Positions 12,305 through 24,863 of a stretch of DNA of 64,000 nt are shown here, piece after piece. Origin of the DNA: Prostheceraeus crozeri (lineage: Eukaryota; Platyhelminthes; Polycladida; Euryleptidae); assembly GCA_907163375.1 (NCBI GenBank), contig CAJQUW010007039.1, positions 62,001 to 126,000 of the forward strand, in the 5' to 3' direction. Each line of letters opens with the position of its first letter. Position 1 is the stretch's first letter. Below the pieces are notes generated by a model. The model ran no database searches. It was not told the DNA's origin and saw only the letters and a program-made list of their open reading frames with translations. Position numbers and translations under genes: made by a program.

Positions 12305-12879
12305 CGTCTATACACATTTAGTTGGGGTCATTATGCGAAGTTTATGAAAGAGTTAGAAAATAAAATTATATGCAATGACATCGGACATAATGCGAAGTAG
12401 GACTGTGATAATCGTTCTTACAGTGTTAAGCATTTGATCTGTAATACGGCAATCTGTTGATGTCAATTGTTAATTTTATTCATGGATAAGTCTACGTCTT
12501 CTGAACTCAAAATGTTGAGAATTTTGTAACCATGATACATACACCTACATTTAAAGTTTGTGGAACGAAAAATTATATATTCATGATAAAGTTCAAATCG
12601 GGAATGCAATTTCCATCGATTATTGTCGGATGCCAATAAAGTTTAAATCATCTTCATTTTTTTTACTAAAACAGGAAAATGATAATTCTAAATGTTCTGT
12701 TTATCACATAAGAATAGACAACCCGGCATTGTTGGTCCATGGCGCTGCTGTTTTCTGTTCACCCCATGACTACACATATCTCAATATCTTATATGCAAAT
12801 TTAGTGCGTCTGTGCTCTAGAAGGATTAGTCAATTAGACAAACTCTATTTTAATAATATTGTGAAATCTTGCACTAGGG

Positions 12880-12965
12880 CTTGCCCGCACCCTAGTAGGT
12901 ATGTCCACAAGCTTGCCCGTGGTCGCAGCGTTTCCCGCATTGCATTTTATTCTCTAATCTTTTCT
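12880..12965 (+). repeat. Coding-like repeat remnant (HPSRYVHKLAR)
   Basis: A segment encoding HPSRYVHKLARGRSVSRI in the 12558-12968 plus frame is matched at 59735-59805 by HPSRHVRKLARVHTVASI in the same reading phase. Conservation at protein level between two sites suggests the C-terminus of a dispersed retrotransposon protein, family not identified. Confidence 0.45.
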
Positions 12966-15900
12966 TAAAATGCTGCAAATTGATGAGAATATCCTTTATT
13001 TTCAGATATACAAAAATCATTTCGACACCTTACTCATCATTGTTTCTCTCTTTATGATATTTTTTCTGTGAGTGTGTCATAACCTCTACTTAGCCGCTAC
13101 TTTTGCAATATGTTTCGTGTATACTACACTTATTATATCCCTATTAGCTTGGCTGGGGGTAAATAAATTTGCTTGATACCATCGATGATATCATTATTGC
13201 CATGAAGTATTCAACCGCCAGGTTTCAACTCAGCTGTTTCGGGTTATGGTTTCGGGAACGCGTCGTTGCTGAGTGACAATGATTACAGTGACAATTATTC
13301 TGAATAATTTCAGTCTCGGAAAATGTAGCAGGCATTTAGAAGTTCAGAAAATCCCCATGTTGATCACATGCATCACACTTGCGTCACATTAATTGTCAAT
13401 TTTTTCAACAGGAAACGCAATGCATCACGAAAGTCTGATTAGAAAAGTGAAAAGCAATATCTGGCAATAATGAGTGTTTTGTAAGAGTACTCTGATGCAT
13501 CGGTTGAATGTGACCACATCTTTGTGATTGCATCTACCGGAAATAAGTTTCACAATTAGGCCGAGATGTACATAAATGACTTCTCAACGATTCACTGATT
13601 TGGTGTTTCTCATGCCAAAAGCCTGAGAAATTCATTGCCAAGATCAGGGATAACCGCAATGATTGCCAAGCGCGCAGTCGCACAGTATTGCGTTATCATG
13701 AACTTTACAAGAAGTAAATTTCATCTGATTGTCAATAAATGAGACAATAACTTTCTTGAAATTGTCAAACCATCATCTCTTTGATTTCATGAGAAAAGCT
13801 TTTTAATAATAAAGTTCGCAAAGAATAAATCCAAATCTTATTACATTGAGTGTAGTGAATCCAGGCTGGACTAGTTTGCAGGTGAACTCTATACATCTAT
13901 CGCCTAACCGCCAACTAATCTCATTTGAAATGAGCGCAAAGCCTCTTGTGTAATGAGGCAAACGAAACATTCTAAAGACTTGCCAAACTTCATGGCGCCT
14001 TTGCATCTCTGAAACAACACATCATTACACTTTGTGCAACCTCCATTGAGGAGTTTCGGCGGCTGTATAAGAGTTTGCATCCGATTATTCTCAAGATGCG
14101 AACGAATATAGCCAAGATCTAAACTTCCCGATGTCGTCTTTATCCCTTTGCAACTCATTTGAGATTTGAGGATGTGTTGACATTTAGATTATCTCGTGAT
14201 ATCTGGCGACATCAAATCAAACGCTAGTTTACCCACGAGGATGATTTAGAAGTACAAATTGACTAAAAATTTTGAAATTGCAAATATGATAAAATCTTAA
14301 TCAAATGCACTCTTTTCAAGATGTGACTATCCTTGAGAAGATTGAGATCAGAGAGAAACTTCAGCATTATAGAAGTAAAGTGTGCAATGAAAGATAGGCA
14401 TAATTCAACGTTCACTGGATATATTTTGACGACGACAAATTATTGCGCACATGTTACAATATCTAGTTACGTCATCATTTTATCGGCAATTATAGATGCA
14501 AAGTTTCAAAAGAAAGAGATTAACAATTGCGTAACTGGTCTACGGCAGTACTTCCCTAGATCCATTTTCAGCGATCGCATTTAACTAGTAAGTCTAACTT
14601 AATTGTGAACAGTGGTTTAAAAACAACATACCATATTTTTGCCTTTATCGCATTTTCCTTTTATATCGCTCTTGTTGTCGGCAATCTCAAAAGCTGCTTT
14701 GATGTGTGAAACAGATAGCTTATTTGTAAGTTTTTTAAAGTCCATGTCGATATCATACTATTTGTCTTCACTAACAGCAGTCACTCAATTTCTTGAAAGC
14801 ATTTTAAATATTCGCATTCGCTTCAATAGTAAGCTGTTGAAAGACGGTAGGATCACTGATTCACGTCTCTTAAAATGCTCTGGTTGTAAATACAATATCA
14901 AGACACCTGTCAAGAAGTCTAGTTATGATACTCATTAACTAACTGGTTCTAAATTGTAGTTTAAAAATATTCATCGAATGTGACATGTTTTGCAGGATTG
15001 CTTAAAAGCATGCTTAGAACCATTGCTATCAAAACATCTTCGAAAGAACGATTGTTAAAAAATGCTTTGACGTAAGATTTAACAATCACGTTTTTATCAG
15101 CTTACAATGACCATAGTCAAAAGTGTGGTAGTAAACTCTTTTTTGAAAACAACGTTTTGAGACAATGGAGAAAATGCGGCTCCAAAGCCATATTTATTCT
15201 AAATAAGGCATTAGGATAAAGCTGCTTCTTTTGTCACCCTAGCAGTACACTTATTCTATTGATATTGCAAAAAAACTACCTGATTTAATATAAATACAGC
15301 ATATGACAACGTGTCTTTCACTAATGAGTATGCAAGTATTAAGTGCTGAGCATCATTACAAATGAGCATACCACTATTGATTATCAGTTCCATATTTACA
15401 CGAAAGAGGCACAAGTTCGCTAAAGCTGAGACCATGTTGCTTTAGCTAATGCTCATTAGTTTACACAAAAAAGTCTGATTGATGTCCAAAGTCATTATTC
15501 AAAAATGTCAAAGTTGTAGGGCAAGTACGAAGGAAGGAGTCAAGAAACACTAGAAAAACGATTTTTGTCGAAAGGCGTTATGGCTATACAGTGCCAGTGA
15601 TCATTCATAATGTGTATCCTCCATACTCTTCAGATAACCGACAATTCTGCAAGTGTGATCCAAGAATGCAATTTGATATCTTTTCCATAATTTATGCAAT
15701 TATATTTGTCATATTGCAATGATTATTGAAGCATCCAATCTCACCGACTGGGCATTTTTACCAAAATGAATTTTATAATAATTTTGTTCATGATTAGAAC
15801 ATTTTCATCCAAATACATATTTACATAAGAAGGCATTCTAGTATAGTTAATGTGACAACGGCCTGTAAGCAAAAACACGAAAAACACGGTATTTAAAGAA

Positions 15901-16226
15901 AAGCTAGTGGTCTTTGCGTGTCTGAATATCGTCAACACTTTGCCTCAATTGGTGGCTTTCTACTGTAGCGATCAGCTCGTTAATCAGTCCCCAACATTAT
16001 CCAGGAGTGGAAACAAATTTGAAACTAGTGATGAAAATAGTATTGTCACTCCATTGTCAATGTCATCATATGTTGGAATGAATTATTCAGTCTAACCTTT
16101 CACAGCGATTTCGATCACTAAGTTCAGCTTCCCATTTAATTCTGGTTTATACATTTTCTTAAAAACTTCTATGATCCTTTTTAGACATCCCTTTCAATGA
16201 ATGTTTGCTTTCCATCTTCATCACAT
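12966..16226. other. Gene-free stretch
   Basis: AT-rich. Short frames (13803-14158 minus, 14333-14938 plus, 15741-15938 minus, 15907-16095 plus) have no recognisable domains. No RNA gene or repeat supported. Confidence 0.45.
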
Positions 16227-16450
16227 TACCGGTGCTGTGGCTTGTGGTAGAGTGTTCGATCTGCATCCGGGAGACCTTGGTTCAAACCTTGGTCGGGTCA
16301 AACCAAAGACTGCTAAAAATAGACACACTCTGTATTCTTGCTAAAACCCCTCAGCACAAAAAGAATGAGAGTGGGATAAATAACAACTCGGCTACATGGA
16401 AGAAAGGCTCTGTGCCTAATTTGTTTCCAAGTATAAACAAAGTTCATTTT
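16227..16450 (+). mobile_element. tRNA-derived SINE, copy 2
   Basis: Better preserved than the copy at 12.1 kb. The A-box-like GGCTTGTGGTAGAGTG is at ~16239-16254 and a canonical B box GGTTCAAACC at 16279-16288, so the tRNA-like pol III promoter is visible. The body and the 3' end GTATAAACAAAGTTCATT are shared with the other copies. RNA pol III transcription and LINE-dependent spread are known for such SINEs; activity here is not implied. Confidence 0.85.
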
Positions 16451-18549
16451 ATCAAATTCAATGTGCATTATTGAATTTTGAGGTACATACGTATTTATAT
16501 ACATCGTCCATTCCAGCATCTGATCTCATTGGAAAGGGAGTTATTTCAGCATAAGTCTTTCTGCATTTAAATTTATGGCCTAATAGTTTCAGTTGCTTTT
16601 GAGTGTAAGTGAGGCAATAAATTTTGGAAAAATGAAAAAGATGCTTTGGAATAGGCATGCCTCCTAGTAAGACATTTCTTGCTTTACAAATTATTTTTAC
16701 ATTGCTTGATATTACCGTACTTTGTAATGCACTAACTCATGTTGCTCATGTTTTCTATTTTGGGCTCTGGTTTTCTACAAGCTCAAATTAGAGGCTTTCA
16801 TATGAGTACCCGGTTTGTGTTTGTAGTCAACGTGCGGAATTCAATGTCAGCTTTTCCACAATTTCCATTAATGGAATGTCAGTAAGCCTAATCCATGGCC
16901 TACAGCATTATTTTGTGGCGGCTCTATGCATTATGATGAACTGTAGAACCATATAAGTGTGACATCGTAGCTAGCCAGCTTTTTCATTTCTCCTATGAGA
17001 AGATTCCTTTTGTCGTCAAGGTTCAAAAGGGTTCGTACCACTTACTGTAATCTTTGGACCAACTACCCCCAGATGAGTCCACCAACAGCTCAGTAACCCA
17101 CGGACCTCGCATTGATCAACAATAGCTGCGATTTAACGAGGGGAAATCCCAGTGGGCATATGGCATTCCAATGGATAGAAGCCTCGGATGGGCCTGGGTT
17201 GAGTGCAGTCATTCCAAGGACAACTATAGCAAATACATACTATACCCAAGGACAACTATACCCTGTATTGCAAATTTTAATCCAGAATTGTAATCCGTTA
17301 TCCAAGTGTCGAGAGTGGTCAGTAGCAAATTTCCTTATGGCATTAATTGTTTTCATACATATGCAGTATAGTTGCTTCTTGAATATCATTTGCGTAACCT
17401 GTTCCTGTCCAAGTTCCTGTTGATGACCTCATTAAAAATAGTCAAATAATTTGTATACATATTTTGTACAATTCTATTTCACGTTTTAGCTTAAGGAACT
17501 AATATTAATTCTCTTACACATTTGGTAGATTTTAGATAGCGTAATCCAGCTGTGCTATTAGCTAGATCTGGTATTTTGATTGGAAACAGACCTGTCCTCT
17601 TATCATCTGAATGGGCAGACTGTTAAATAGGATCTTTTCAATATATAAGTGATAAACATAATTTTGAACAGAACGACTTACTCGCCAATTCATTACACAT
17701 GAGGAGAGGAGAGGAGAAGCGTTGTTTGTCCTTCTAGTAAGTATTTTTAAAATTTTTAGACATTTTAGGATATAAAAATTTTCTTTTAAATCATACTTTG
17801 TACCTATTGAAAAGTAACTAGTCATTAGCTTGTTTTTTTTAAACTTTGTTACCTTGACGCACTTTGCTACGCTGAACTAATTACTGTAGAATCGTTTACC
17901 CTACGGAAAACGATACCCATGAATAGCTTTCCCGTTTGGGTGGCATGAATTGTTTTAGACACGCATGGGTTGATACAAGTGGTTTCATTATTGGTCGGTG
18001 ATGCGTATAGATCATACCTGGAGGTTCTAATTCTGAATGGATCTATTCTAGATGATTTCATCAGTATGACAGCGATACCCGTCCACATAAGAATACTGTC
18101 TGATCATGTAGATGATCAGGTATTGTTTATTGGATGATGTATGTCATAAATTACTTCTTCATGTCAAAAGTTTGACTCCTGAAAGCTGTAAAACCTACAT
18201 GATGATGTAATTACATTAAAATTAACTACAGTACGTTCTATGGGAAATATGCTAGTCAGTATTATGAGAAAATAATCGAATATATCGCTTAGCACAATAA
18301 ATGTATGTACGAGTATGTACGTGCAATACAACTACAACTGACGCTATTTTTGACTGTTACTAAAAACTCAAGATTTATTATCCATGATGACTTTTGCTTA
18401 TTTTAATACAAATATAATTGAAATATATCTATGTTTTTAATCTCTAGAAATTAATTAGATTAATTAACTAATTAATCTCTAGTTATTTGTCATACCAATT
18501 CACCCAAGCAATTCATCCGCCCTTCAGTCGAGCACGCAGAAATGGTTTC
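16451..18549. other. Gene-free stretch
   Basis: No gene supported. The frame at 17112-17423 has no domain. A GAGGAGAGGAGAGGAGAAG microsatellite-like run lies at ~17700. Confidence 0.45.
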
Positions 18550-18975
18550 CTGCACTGTAAACTGTAGACCGACAATTATCCTACAAAATTACTGACAAAA
18601 TCAACCGACGATTGTCACTTCCAATATCCTGCGATATCCGACGAATTTGTAGGTTCTCCACCGACATCGAAACAGATGCTTTGTATGCAAATTAACTAAA
18701 CAAAAACTGTTGAATATTGATTGATTTTTTCGATTAGTGATTGCTTGACCTTTTGGCAATCTGTATTATTGTGTGGCAAAACCATGATTTATTTTGACAT
18801 AAGCAATTACCAACATTTTTGATAAAATTTAAGGTATAATTCATTGCTATTCATTTTGTCGCTTTTTGTAGGTGTTCAGTGGCAATCATCATACAAGAAC
18901 TAACAATGACCGACAAAATAGATTTTGTAGGATAAATGTCTGTCAATTGTCAGTCAACGGTTTACAGTATGGTCT
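18550..18975. repeat. Weak inverted-repeat element (~425 bp)
   Basis: Left CACTGTAAACTGTAGACCGACAATT...ATCCTACAAAAT is matched by the reverse complement of the right end (ACTGTAAACCG...TGACAATT...ATCCTACAAAAT). Arms are imperfect over ~50 bases. MITE-like, non-coding. Confidence 0.45.
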
Positions 18976-19700
18976 AATTCTATCGGCCTATCGCTCAACT
19001 ATTGAAAGTACAAACTTCTCTGGATTCCAGAATCCCCTCAAAGCGTCTCTCCCACAATACCTGACGTTCCGCCTGTCCAAAGGTTAAAAATTCTTGGAGT
19101 GACCTTCACAACATACCTGAAATGGGATACTCACTTTGATAATGTTAACCAACTTGCTTCGCAGCGGTTGTATGCCTTGCGGATTCTCCGACCGCTGCTC
19201 AGTTTTATTGACTTGAAGCGAATTTTTTGTGGATTGATTCTCTCTACCATCGAGTACTGCTCTCCTTTACTTGTTTCAATGACATCACGGAATAAGAAGT
19301 TGCTGGACAGTATTCAACGTCGTGATCATCGCATCGTGTGTCATCAGGACTGCAGTTGTACCTCCTTTCCCGATCTGAATTCTCATCGCGTAAATGTTGC
19401 TATTCGATTCTTGAACAAGATCATTGCAAATCAAGATCATCCACTGCATCATTTGTGTCCACACTCATCCTCTCGATATGGAAGGCTCTTTCAACCTATG
19501 TGTCGAACTTCTCGCAGGCGTAACTCCTTCTTTCCGGCTACTGCTATCATTGTAAACAATACTGTGATTGTTTGACCAATCGTTCAGTTGCTTCAGCCTA
19601 ATAGCCTTGTATTGCATTTGTTTGTCTAATTACTACTGACTGTGCCATTATCTTTCTGTCTTATTGAAATGTATTTTGTACCTAAAGATTACCAATGACT
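18976..19700 (+). mobile_element. LINE 3' fragment (RT C-terminus)
   Basis: The plus frame 19099-19575, preceded in another frame by 18975-19087, reads RLKILGVTF (starting just upstream), then RLYALRILRPLLS, STIEYCSPLLVSM, and a Cys/His-poor C-terminus ending with NSFFPATAIIVNN. This is the end of ORF2 of a Jockey/CR1-like non-LTR retrotransposon, followed by a short 3' UTR. The 5' end is missing, and there is at least one frame change between the upstream and main frames. Confidence 0.75.
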
Positions 19701-21359
19701 TCCGAAAATATACATTTGCCTACTTACTTATTTCTACACCACAATCCACATTAACATGCTTCGTCAACTTATGATAAATAAGTGGCATATATCAGGTTTG
19801 GAACCGGCAACCGACCGGCCGGGCATATGTTTTGCTGGTTGATCGGCAGGATGGTTAATTCAATTAGACCCATGTCAACCTTTGACGACATTCAGTCTAC
19901 ATGTAGAATAAATTGCCTAGTCAATCATTGCAGCATTAAGAGCATGTAAGCGTAACATAATTTGAGAGTATCTGCGTTGATGCTTCGTGATATAAATATT
20001 GCGAACTGTTCTTTAAACAGTTGAAAAAGTGATTACCGGCAACTTATACATGTAGTTCAAACCCTACATTAACTCAAATAAAATTTCCAGAATCATATCT
20101 AGCCTGTGTGAATTTTGGAAGTATTGTGTATAAAGTATGTGTTCCTCAACATGTCTTTTATAAAATTATTCCTATCTTGAATAATTTCTCTACATGGGAT
20201 AGTTTATAACACGTTGAGCTTTGAGATGCAATGAGTAATGGATTTCAATACAACCTAGGGCCCACTACCCAAACATTTGACAATGGATCGTGGATAATTG
20301 TTTGATAAGCTAACTACACGCGATATATTTTGATTGACGTTGTACAGGTACAGCAACACTCCCGCTCGGTCCTGGGACACCAACCGAAATGAAAAAATGA
20401 TGACAAGTTTGGCGAGCTCATTGTTTCAGACTCTTATACGTCAGCTCGCAGTCATCAATGTAAACTCAAAATATTTGAATTTAAACTGTAGTTCTCAATT
20501 GGCGTTGAAAATCGCTAGAATTCACTCACAAGTGAAGAAGTAAATATCACTTCAATGAATCACTGTGATGATGGCGTCGGCCCGGCCCCAGCCGTCAAAA
20601 ACCCGGCCGCTTCCATCCCTGGCATCTGTTTTCCTAATTTGAATCAGAACTGTCTTCAAAGATTTGTTTCGATGGGTGCTCTCTGTCAATGGCTGCACTC
20701 AAATGGAAAATCACGACGGGAATCGCGAAAATTTGAGACTTTCACGAAATTCTTGAGTTCTCACGAACTAAATTGAAAATATTACACAAAATGTGAATCA
20801 ACCAACACTGTTTTATGCTATATTTTCTTATTTACTCTCCACAGAAACAGATAGGATTTCGGGGAGAGCATGTCTTCTCAGGCGTTATTAATACATGCAT
20901 TTCACGATTCAGGCGGTCATCTGCAGGTCATCCACCGAAATCAATCCGGAGTTTTGTAATGCGCAATTCAATTTACTACAAGAAGTGAAATTTGCATTTC
21001 TACTCCCAATTGAATTTTGACTGATCGACCCGATATTATATCAGACTTCTGTCCTATGACTAGCATAATTTTCTCATAATTCGTTCACAATTTTCATTCT
21101 CTAACAAGAATTGAATATCATTTATAATTAATTATTATATTAATATTATTTTCTTGCAGTTACTGGTATGTATACGCCTACATATTGACACACGCACATT
21201 GCCCTATATATTGACGTACATGTATAAAAGCACTTGTAGTACTGAATACTTACATTCATTTGATATGTACCATTTTATGGTACATTGATTATAACTCACC
21301 GTGTACATGTTTTTTTGCGGTATTGAGCCTACATTATTATGAGCTAAAATTAAATGGTA
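19701..21359. other. Gene-free stretch
   Basis: Nothing supported. Frames at 20334-20543 and 20555-20776 are short, without domains. Confidence 0.45.
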
Positions 21360-21720
21360 CACAACTGGAGCAGCTCGTCACACTCAACGGAAGATGGAGC
21401 GAATAATGATGGGTATTACACTTCTTGACAGGAAGAGAGCCAGTTGAATCCGTCAGCAGACAGGGCCATAGTATTCGGGAGAGTAAGCATCGATGCGGCG
21501 CGACGAAATGACAACCGATAGACAACACGGGTTACAGAATGGACTCCACACAACGACAAAAGATCACATGGACGACCAAAATCAAGATGGCGCGCCGATC
21601 TAGACCGCAACATTGGACACACATGGAGCCGCATGGTTAAAGACAAAGTTTTGTGGACGCTGAAGAGAGAAAGGGTTCCTCCTAAGGGAGAGAGAAATAC
21701 CCTGATGATGATAAAATTAA
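21360..21720 (+). mobile_element. LINE 3' fragment, second family
   Basis: Read on plus, the segment gives MERIMMGITLLDRK, then RVTEWTPHNDKRSHGRP, then WRADLDRNIGHTWSRM with KVLWTL. That is the C-terminal signature (MLGITLRDR ... RGRP..RW.DD....G..W...A.DR..W) common in non-LTR retrotransposon ORF2 proteins. A stop and phase changes interrupt it. Distinct from the LINE type at 0.8 and 19 kb. Confidence 0.65.
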
Positions 21721-22948
21721 ACACTAGACTAGTTGAGCGAAGCGGATGATTGCGAACGTGTGACGAGTCGTAGGCTGAGAACGTCTCGGAACTAAGTGAG
21801 CAAGTCGAAAAAGATGTCCGTCGAACCCGTCGGAGGCCAAAGCTAAAAAACTAACGCTATCTGAACCTTCAAATGTTGCCAGGATCCCTTCGGGAAAATG
21901 TGAGCTCAACATCAATGTTACCCCGAACCGTCATCTTTTAAGTCACTCTCCACTGGTGTGTAAATTACTTTTAGTCTAGCATGTAGCACTAACAAGAGTA
22001 CCTAAAATCAAGAACTTCATGTATCGCAAAGATAGAAATTTTTTTAAAAAATCGAAATTCACGAAATTTACGAATTTAGAATGTGGAATTTGATGACATT
22101 TTTCCCGGAGAACCTCCCTCTGGCGTATAGAAGTATTAAAGCGGCTTGCAAACACTGTACATTAGAAGAGATAAAAATGACACTATCATGGACAATTTTA
22201 TTTTTCGATTTATTTACAATCGGATGTTCACACGATTTGAAAGATAATGATCATACTGAATGAAGTTGGAGAAAACCATTTAGAAATTGTCTCTATAAGA
22301 CTTCCTGACTTCTGACATAAAACGGAAACTGGCTTCATTTGAATTTGTTTTCACGGAGGTTTTCATAAAGAAACGCAAAGAATTATTTATAGTGGGAATT
22401 GAACTTGTTCATTGCCTTCCTAATTGTTCTGTTCTTTCGGTGACTTTGAACAGTTAATTTCACATTTATCTTGAGTCGGAATTGTCTGCATACGAAGCAA
22501 CAAAAGTCACTTTTTTCACACGACTAGAAGGAGTCAATGAGCAGGCAGAGGTTGGACGTTCTTGAAACAATGAGGGCGGGTAGATCTTTGAAGCAAAGCC
22601 AACCGCATTGCGATTGTCATAACTCTTGCATGGGAACAGCGTGTCACTACCGTCCTTTCACTAGCCGCCTTTTTTTATCTTTAATAAACAGTGAGAAAAG
22701 ATTGAGTCTTAATTGTTTCCAAATTAATTTGTTAGATTATCTTTTTGAACTGACCCATGAGATCTTGGTGTTATTACTTTGAGTCCCCAGAGAAAAAGAG
22801 AAATACATGCGAATCCGTGGTGAATCGGATTTGTTTCCATACAGCGTCGAAATTCGTCGGTATTCTGTGGCTTTATTCTGTATTGAAGCTCAAATAACTT
22901 CCGAAAATGCATGTTACATTGCATTAACAACTATTATTCAAAAATTAT
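21721..22948. other. Gene-free stretch
   Basis: Left flank of the CACGGTG transposon. No gene or repeat supported; frames at 22081-22263 and 22537-22782 have no domain. Confidence 0.45.
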
Positions 22949-22952
22949 ATGT
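22949..22952. repeat. Target-site duplication ATGT (left)
   Basis: ATGT abuts the left CACGGTG terminus. The same four bases abut the right terminus at 26540-26543. A 5-bp reading fails (TATGT against ATGTG), so the duplication is 4 bp. Confidence 0.8.
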
Positions 22953-23263
22953 CACGGTGGGTTGGAATGGAGATTTAATTCAAAAAAATTGTCCAAGCTA
23001 ATATGATACATTTTCTGAATCCCTAGAGTGTCAGCATTTCAAATCTGTTTTCAGAAAAATCGTAATAATTTGTCCTTTTTTGCAATACTCAAAAATTCAA
23101 AATGGCCGAATTTATACAGTATGATGACATTTTGACCTATCAATTGGCTACCCAGCCTTGTAATCACCTGTGCAGGCTATTATTAGTGCATTGACAGCAA
23201 AATACATTCAATTGCACCATTCAATACTTGCTTAGCACTAAAAAAGAATTAAAGGAGTAGGCA
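22953..23263 (+). repeat. Left TIR of RAG-related transposon
   Basis: 311 bp, begins CACGGTGGGTTGGAATGGAG. Near-perfect reverse complement of 26231-26539. An A-rich nonamer-like run starts 23 bases after the CACGGTG heptamer (~22983), reminiscent of a 23-spacer recombination signal, though this may be chance. Confidence 0.93.
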
Positions 23264-23696
23264 CGTATAATTTATAAGTAGTACTTATACAGTGTCAGTG
23301 TAATTTTATAAAAAAGGAATGTAAACATATTTTTAATGAACATATTATCTTCCAAATAACTTATGTGCATCCTATGACATTAGGAAATAAAATGTTATAT
23401 ATAACTTTCGAACACAAGTACAGCATATTTCTGTATACATGCTCAATGCTCATGTTCTTAGTCATTTATAGAGTTTCAACAAACTAAAACCTATGTGTGC
23501 ATCTATTTGAGTCGTGTATACATTCTTAAAACCCTATGATTTCTGATTGCACTCAAAACATCAAATTAATACAGAATACTTTATTCTGCGATTTTGTACT
23601 ATGAAAGGTAGTATCCAAAACAACGTGATCAAAGAAAATTATACCATATGACTACAGGTGCTTAGAGTTATATTCTTGTATCGCACACAGCAGCTT

Positions 23697-24863
23697 TCAG
23701 GAGTACAAGGGATGTTCTTCTCCAACTTTGTACTTAAGCCACGTTGCTTTGAAGTCCGAATGAACGACTTCGAATGCCTGTTCACTATATTTGCCAAGGC
23801 CGGCATTCTTTCTTCTGCAAAAGTCGACCACGTGGTAAAAAATGCAATGTACTTTTGGTGTTACAGAAATTCCAAGTGCCAAGTAACTGTCACGAAACTT
23901 ATCAATCAAATCACGATATTCGGTGTGTAGTTCTTGTCCATAGCAAGACTCAACAACTCTTTTCAACATTTCAAATGTTTGGACGTACTTCAAAACTTGG
24001 ATTGGGCAAATTGATCGTAGAATATCGACGCGAGAAATCAGTTTGTAACATGAATTACCATTAAATGATCCACCGTGTAAGGCCTCACGCTCAACATGAC
24101 AAGATCTTGCCCATTTTATAGCTTCAGGCCATTCCTTTTCCATAGCTTTGAATAGTGTATTCACGGGACCTATGAGCAGATGCAGTTCTGGGGGAGGAAG
24201 TAAGTCAATCACTTCATCTTCTGGGTCGCCTTTTGAGATAGGGCAATGAACCACATTTTGGAAATATTTTGCCTGTGACTTATTTTGCCCAGTCTGTTCC
24301 AACCACTGCCAAAACTTGCCAGTTATGGAACCCAACGTTCGAAGACGGTCTCTTTGGTCCAAGGAAGTTCGATGGCAATCGCACCAAATGCAGGGATGGT
24401 TAGATCCGTGCGACAGCAAACCTAACAGAATGTTGGCCAGCTTAAGATCACAACTGACTAACCTCGAAGGCAAAGAAGTACAAGCGTGAGGTCCAATCAA
24501 CTGTACCTGATGCCACAACTTTAATACATTGACATAATTCTCTTGGAGATTTGGGACAATACCAATGATAAAAAGTCGCTTGACACCACTATCTTTCCTT
24601 TGTGAACCTACATGAGTCGTGTCCAAATCATCAGGAAAAACAGATAAGCAAATTTTGAAAAATCCACCTCCACCATCCACGCCGATCTTAAAGACCAAGT
24701 CAGTATCATATCTTCGAGTTTGAATAATACTATCAACCAAACCATCTAAATCATTACAGTAAACAACTGGCCTTTCCACTTTCTGGGAACTACTTTTTTC
24801 AGAAAACTCATGAAATCCATTGTTGAGACTCCAAAAAAACAATCCAAGGAATGATTTATTCAC
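23697..24863 (-). CDS. DDE transposase of the RAG1/Transib/Chapaev type
   Basis: 388 residues. Candidate catalytic acids: D63 in GVDGGGGFFK, D139 in SCDLKLANILLG, and E361 or E365 in GKYSEQAFE. Between the second D and the E lie CxxC (C158, C161 in HPCIWC) and HxxxxH (H339, H344), spaced as the ZnC2 and ZnH2 elements that brace the RAG1 catalytic core. The frame has no ATG at its start: the first codon is GTG, and its start overlaps the stop of the upstream Cys-rich frame by 4 bases, one base out of phase. So it was probably one protein with the upstream frame, separated by a single indel, or by an intron whose AG may be the TTGCAG just before the stop. Role: cut-and-paste transposition at the CAC ends. 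Alternatives are another CxxC-H DDE family such as hAT, but the CAC termini argue against that. Confidence 0.82.
   Translation of the reverse strand: MNKSFLGLFFWSLNNGFHEFSEKSSSQKVERPVVYCNDLDGLVDSIIQTRRYDTDLVFKIGVDGGGGFFKICLSVFPDDLDTTHVGSQRKDSGVKRLFIIGIVPNLQENYVNVLKLWHQVQLIGPHACTSLPSRLVSCDLKLANILLGLLSHGSNHPCIWCDCHRTSLDQRDRLRTLGSITGKFWQWLEQTGQNKSQAKYFQNVVHCPISKGDPEDEVIDLLPPPELHLLIGPVNTLFKAMEKEWPEAIKWARSCHVEREALHGGSFNGNSCYKLISRVDILRSICPIQVLKYVQTFEMLKRVVESCYGQELHTEYRDLIDKFRDSYLALGISVTPKVHCIFYHVVDFCRRKNAGLGKYSEQAFEVVHSDFKATWLKYKVGEEHPLYS

Noticed and set aside
16205-16474. 89-codon frame across the second SINE
   Set aside because: Lies over a tRNA-derived SINE; non-coding.
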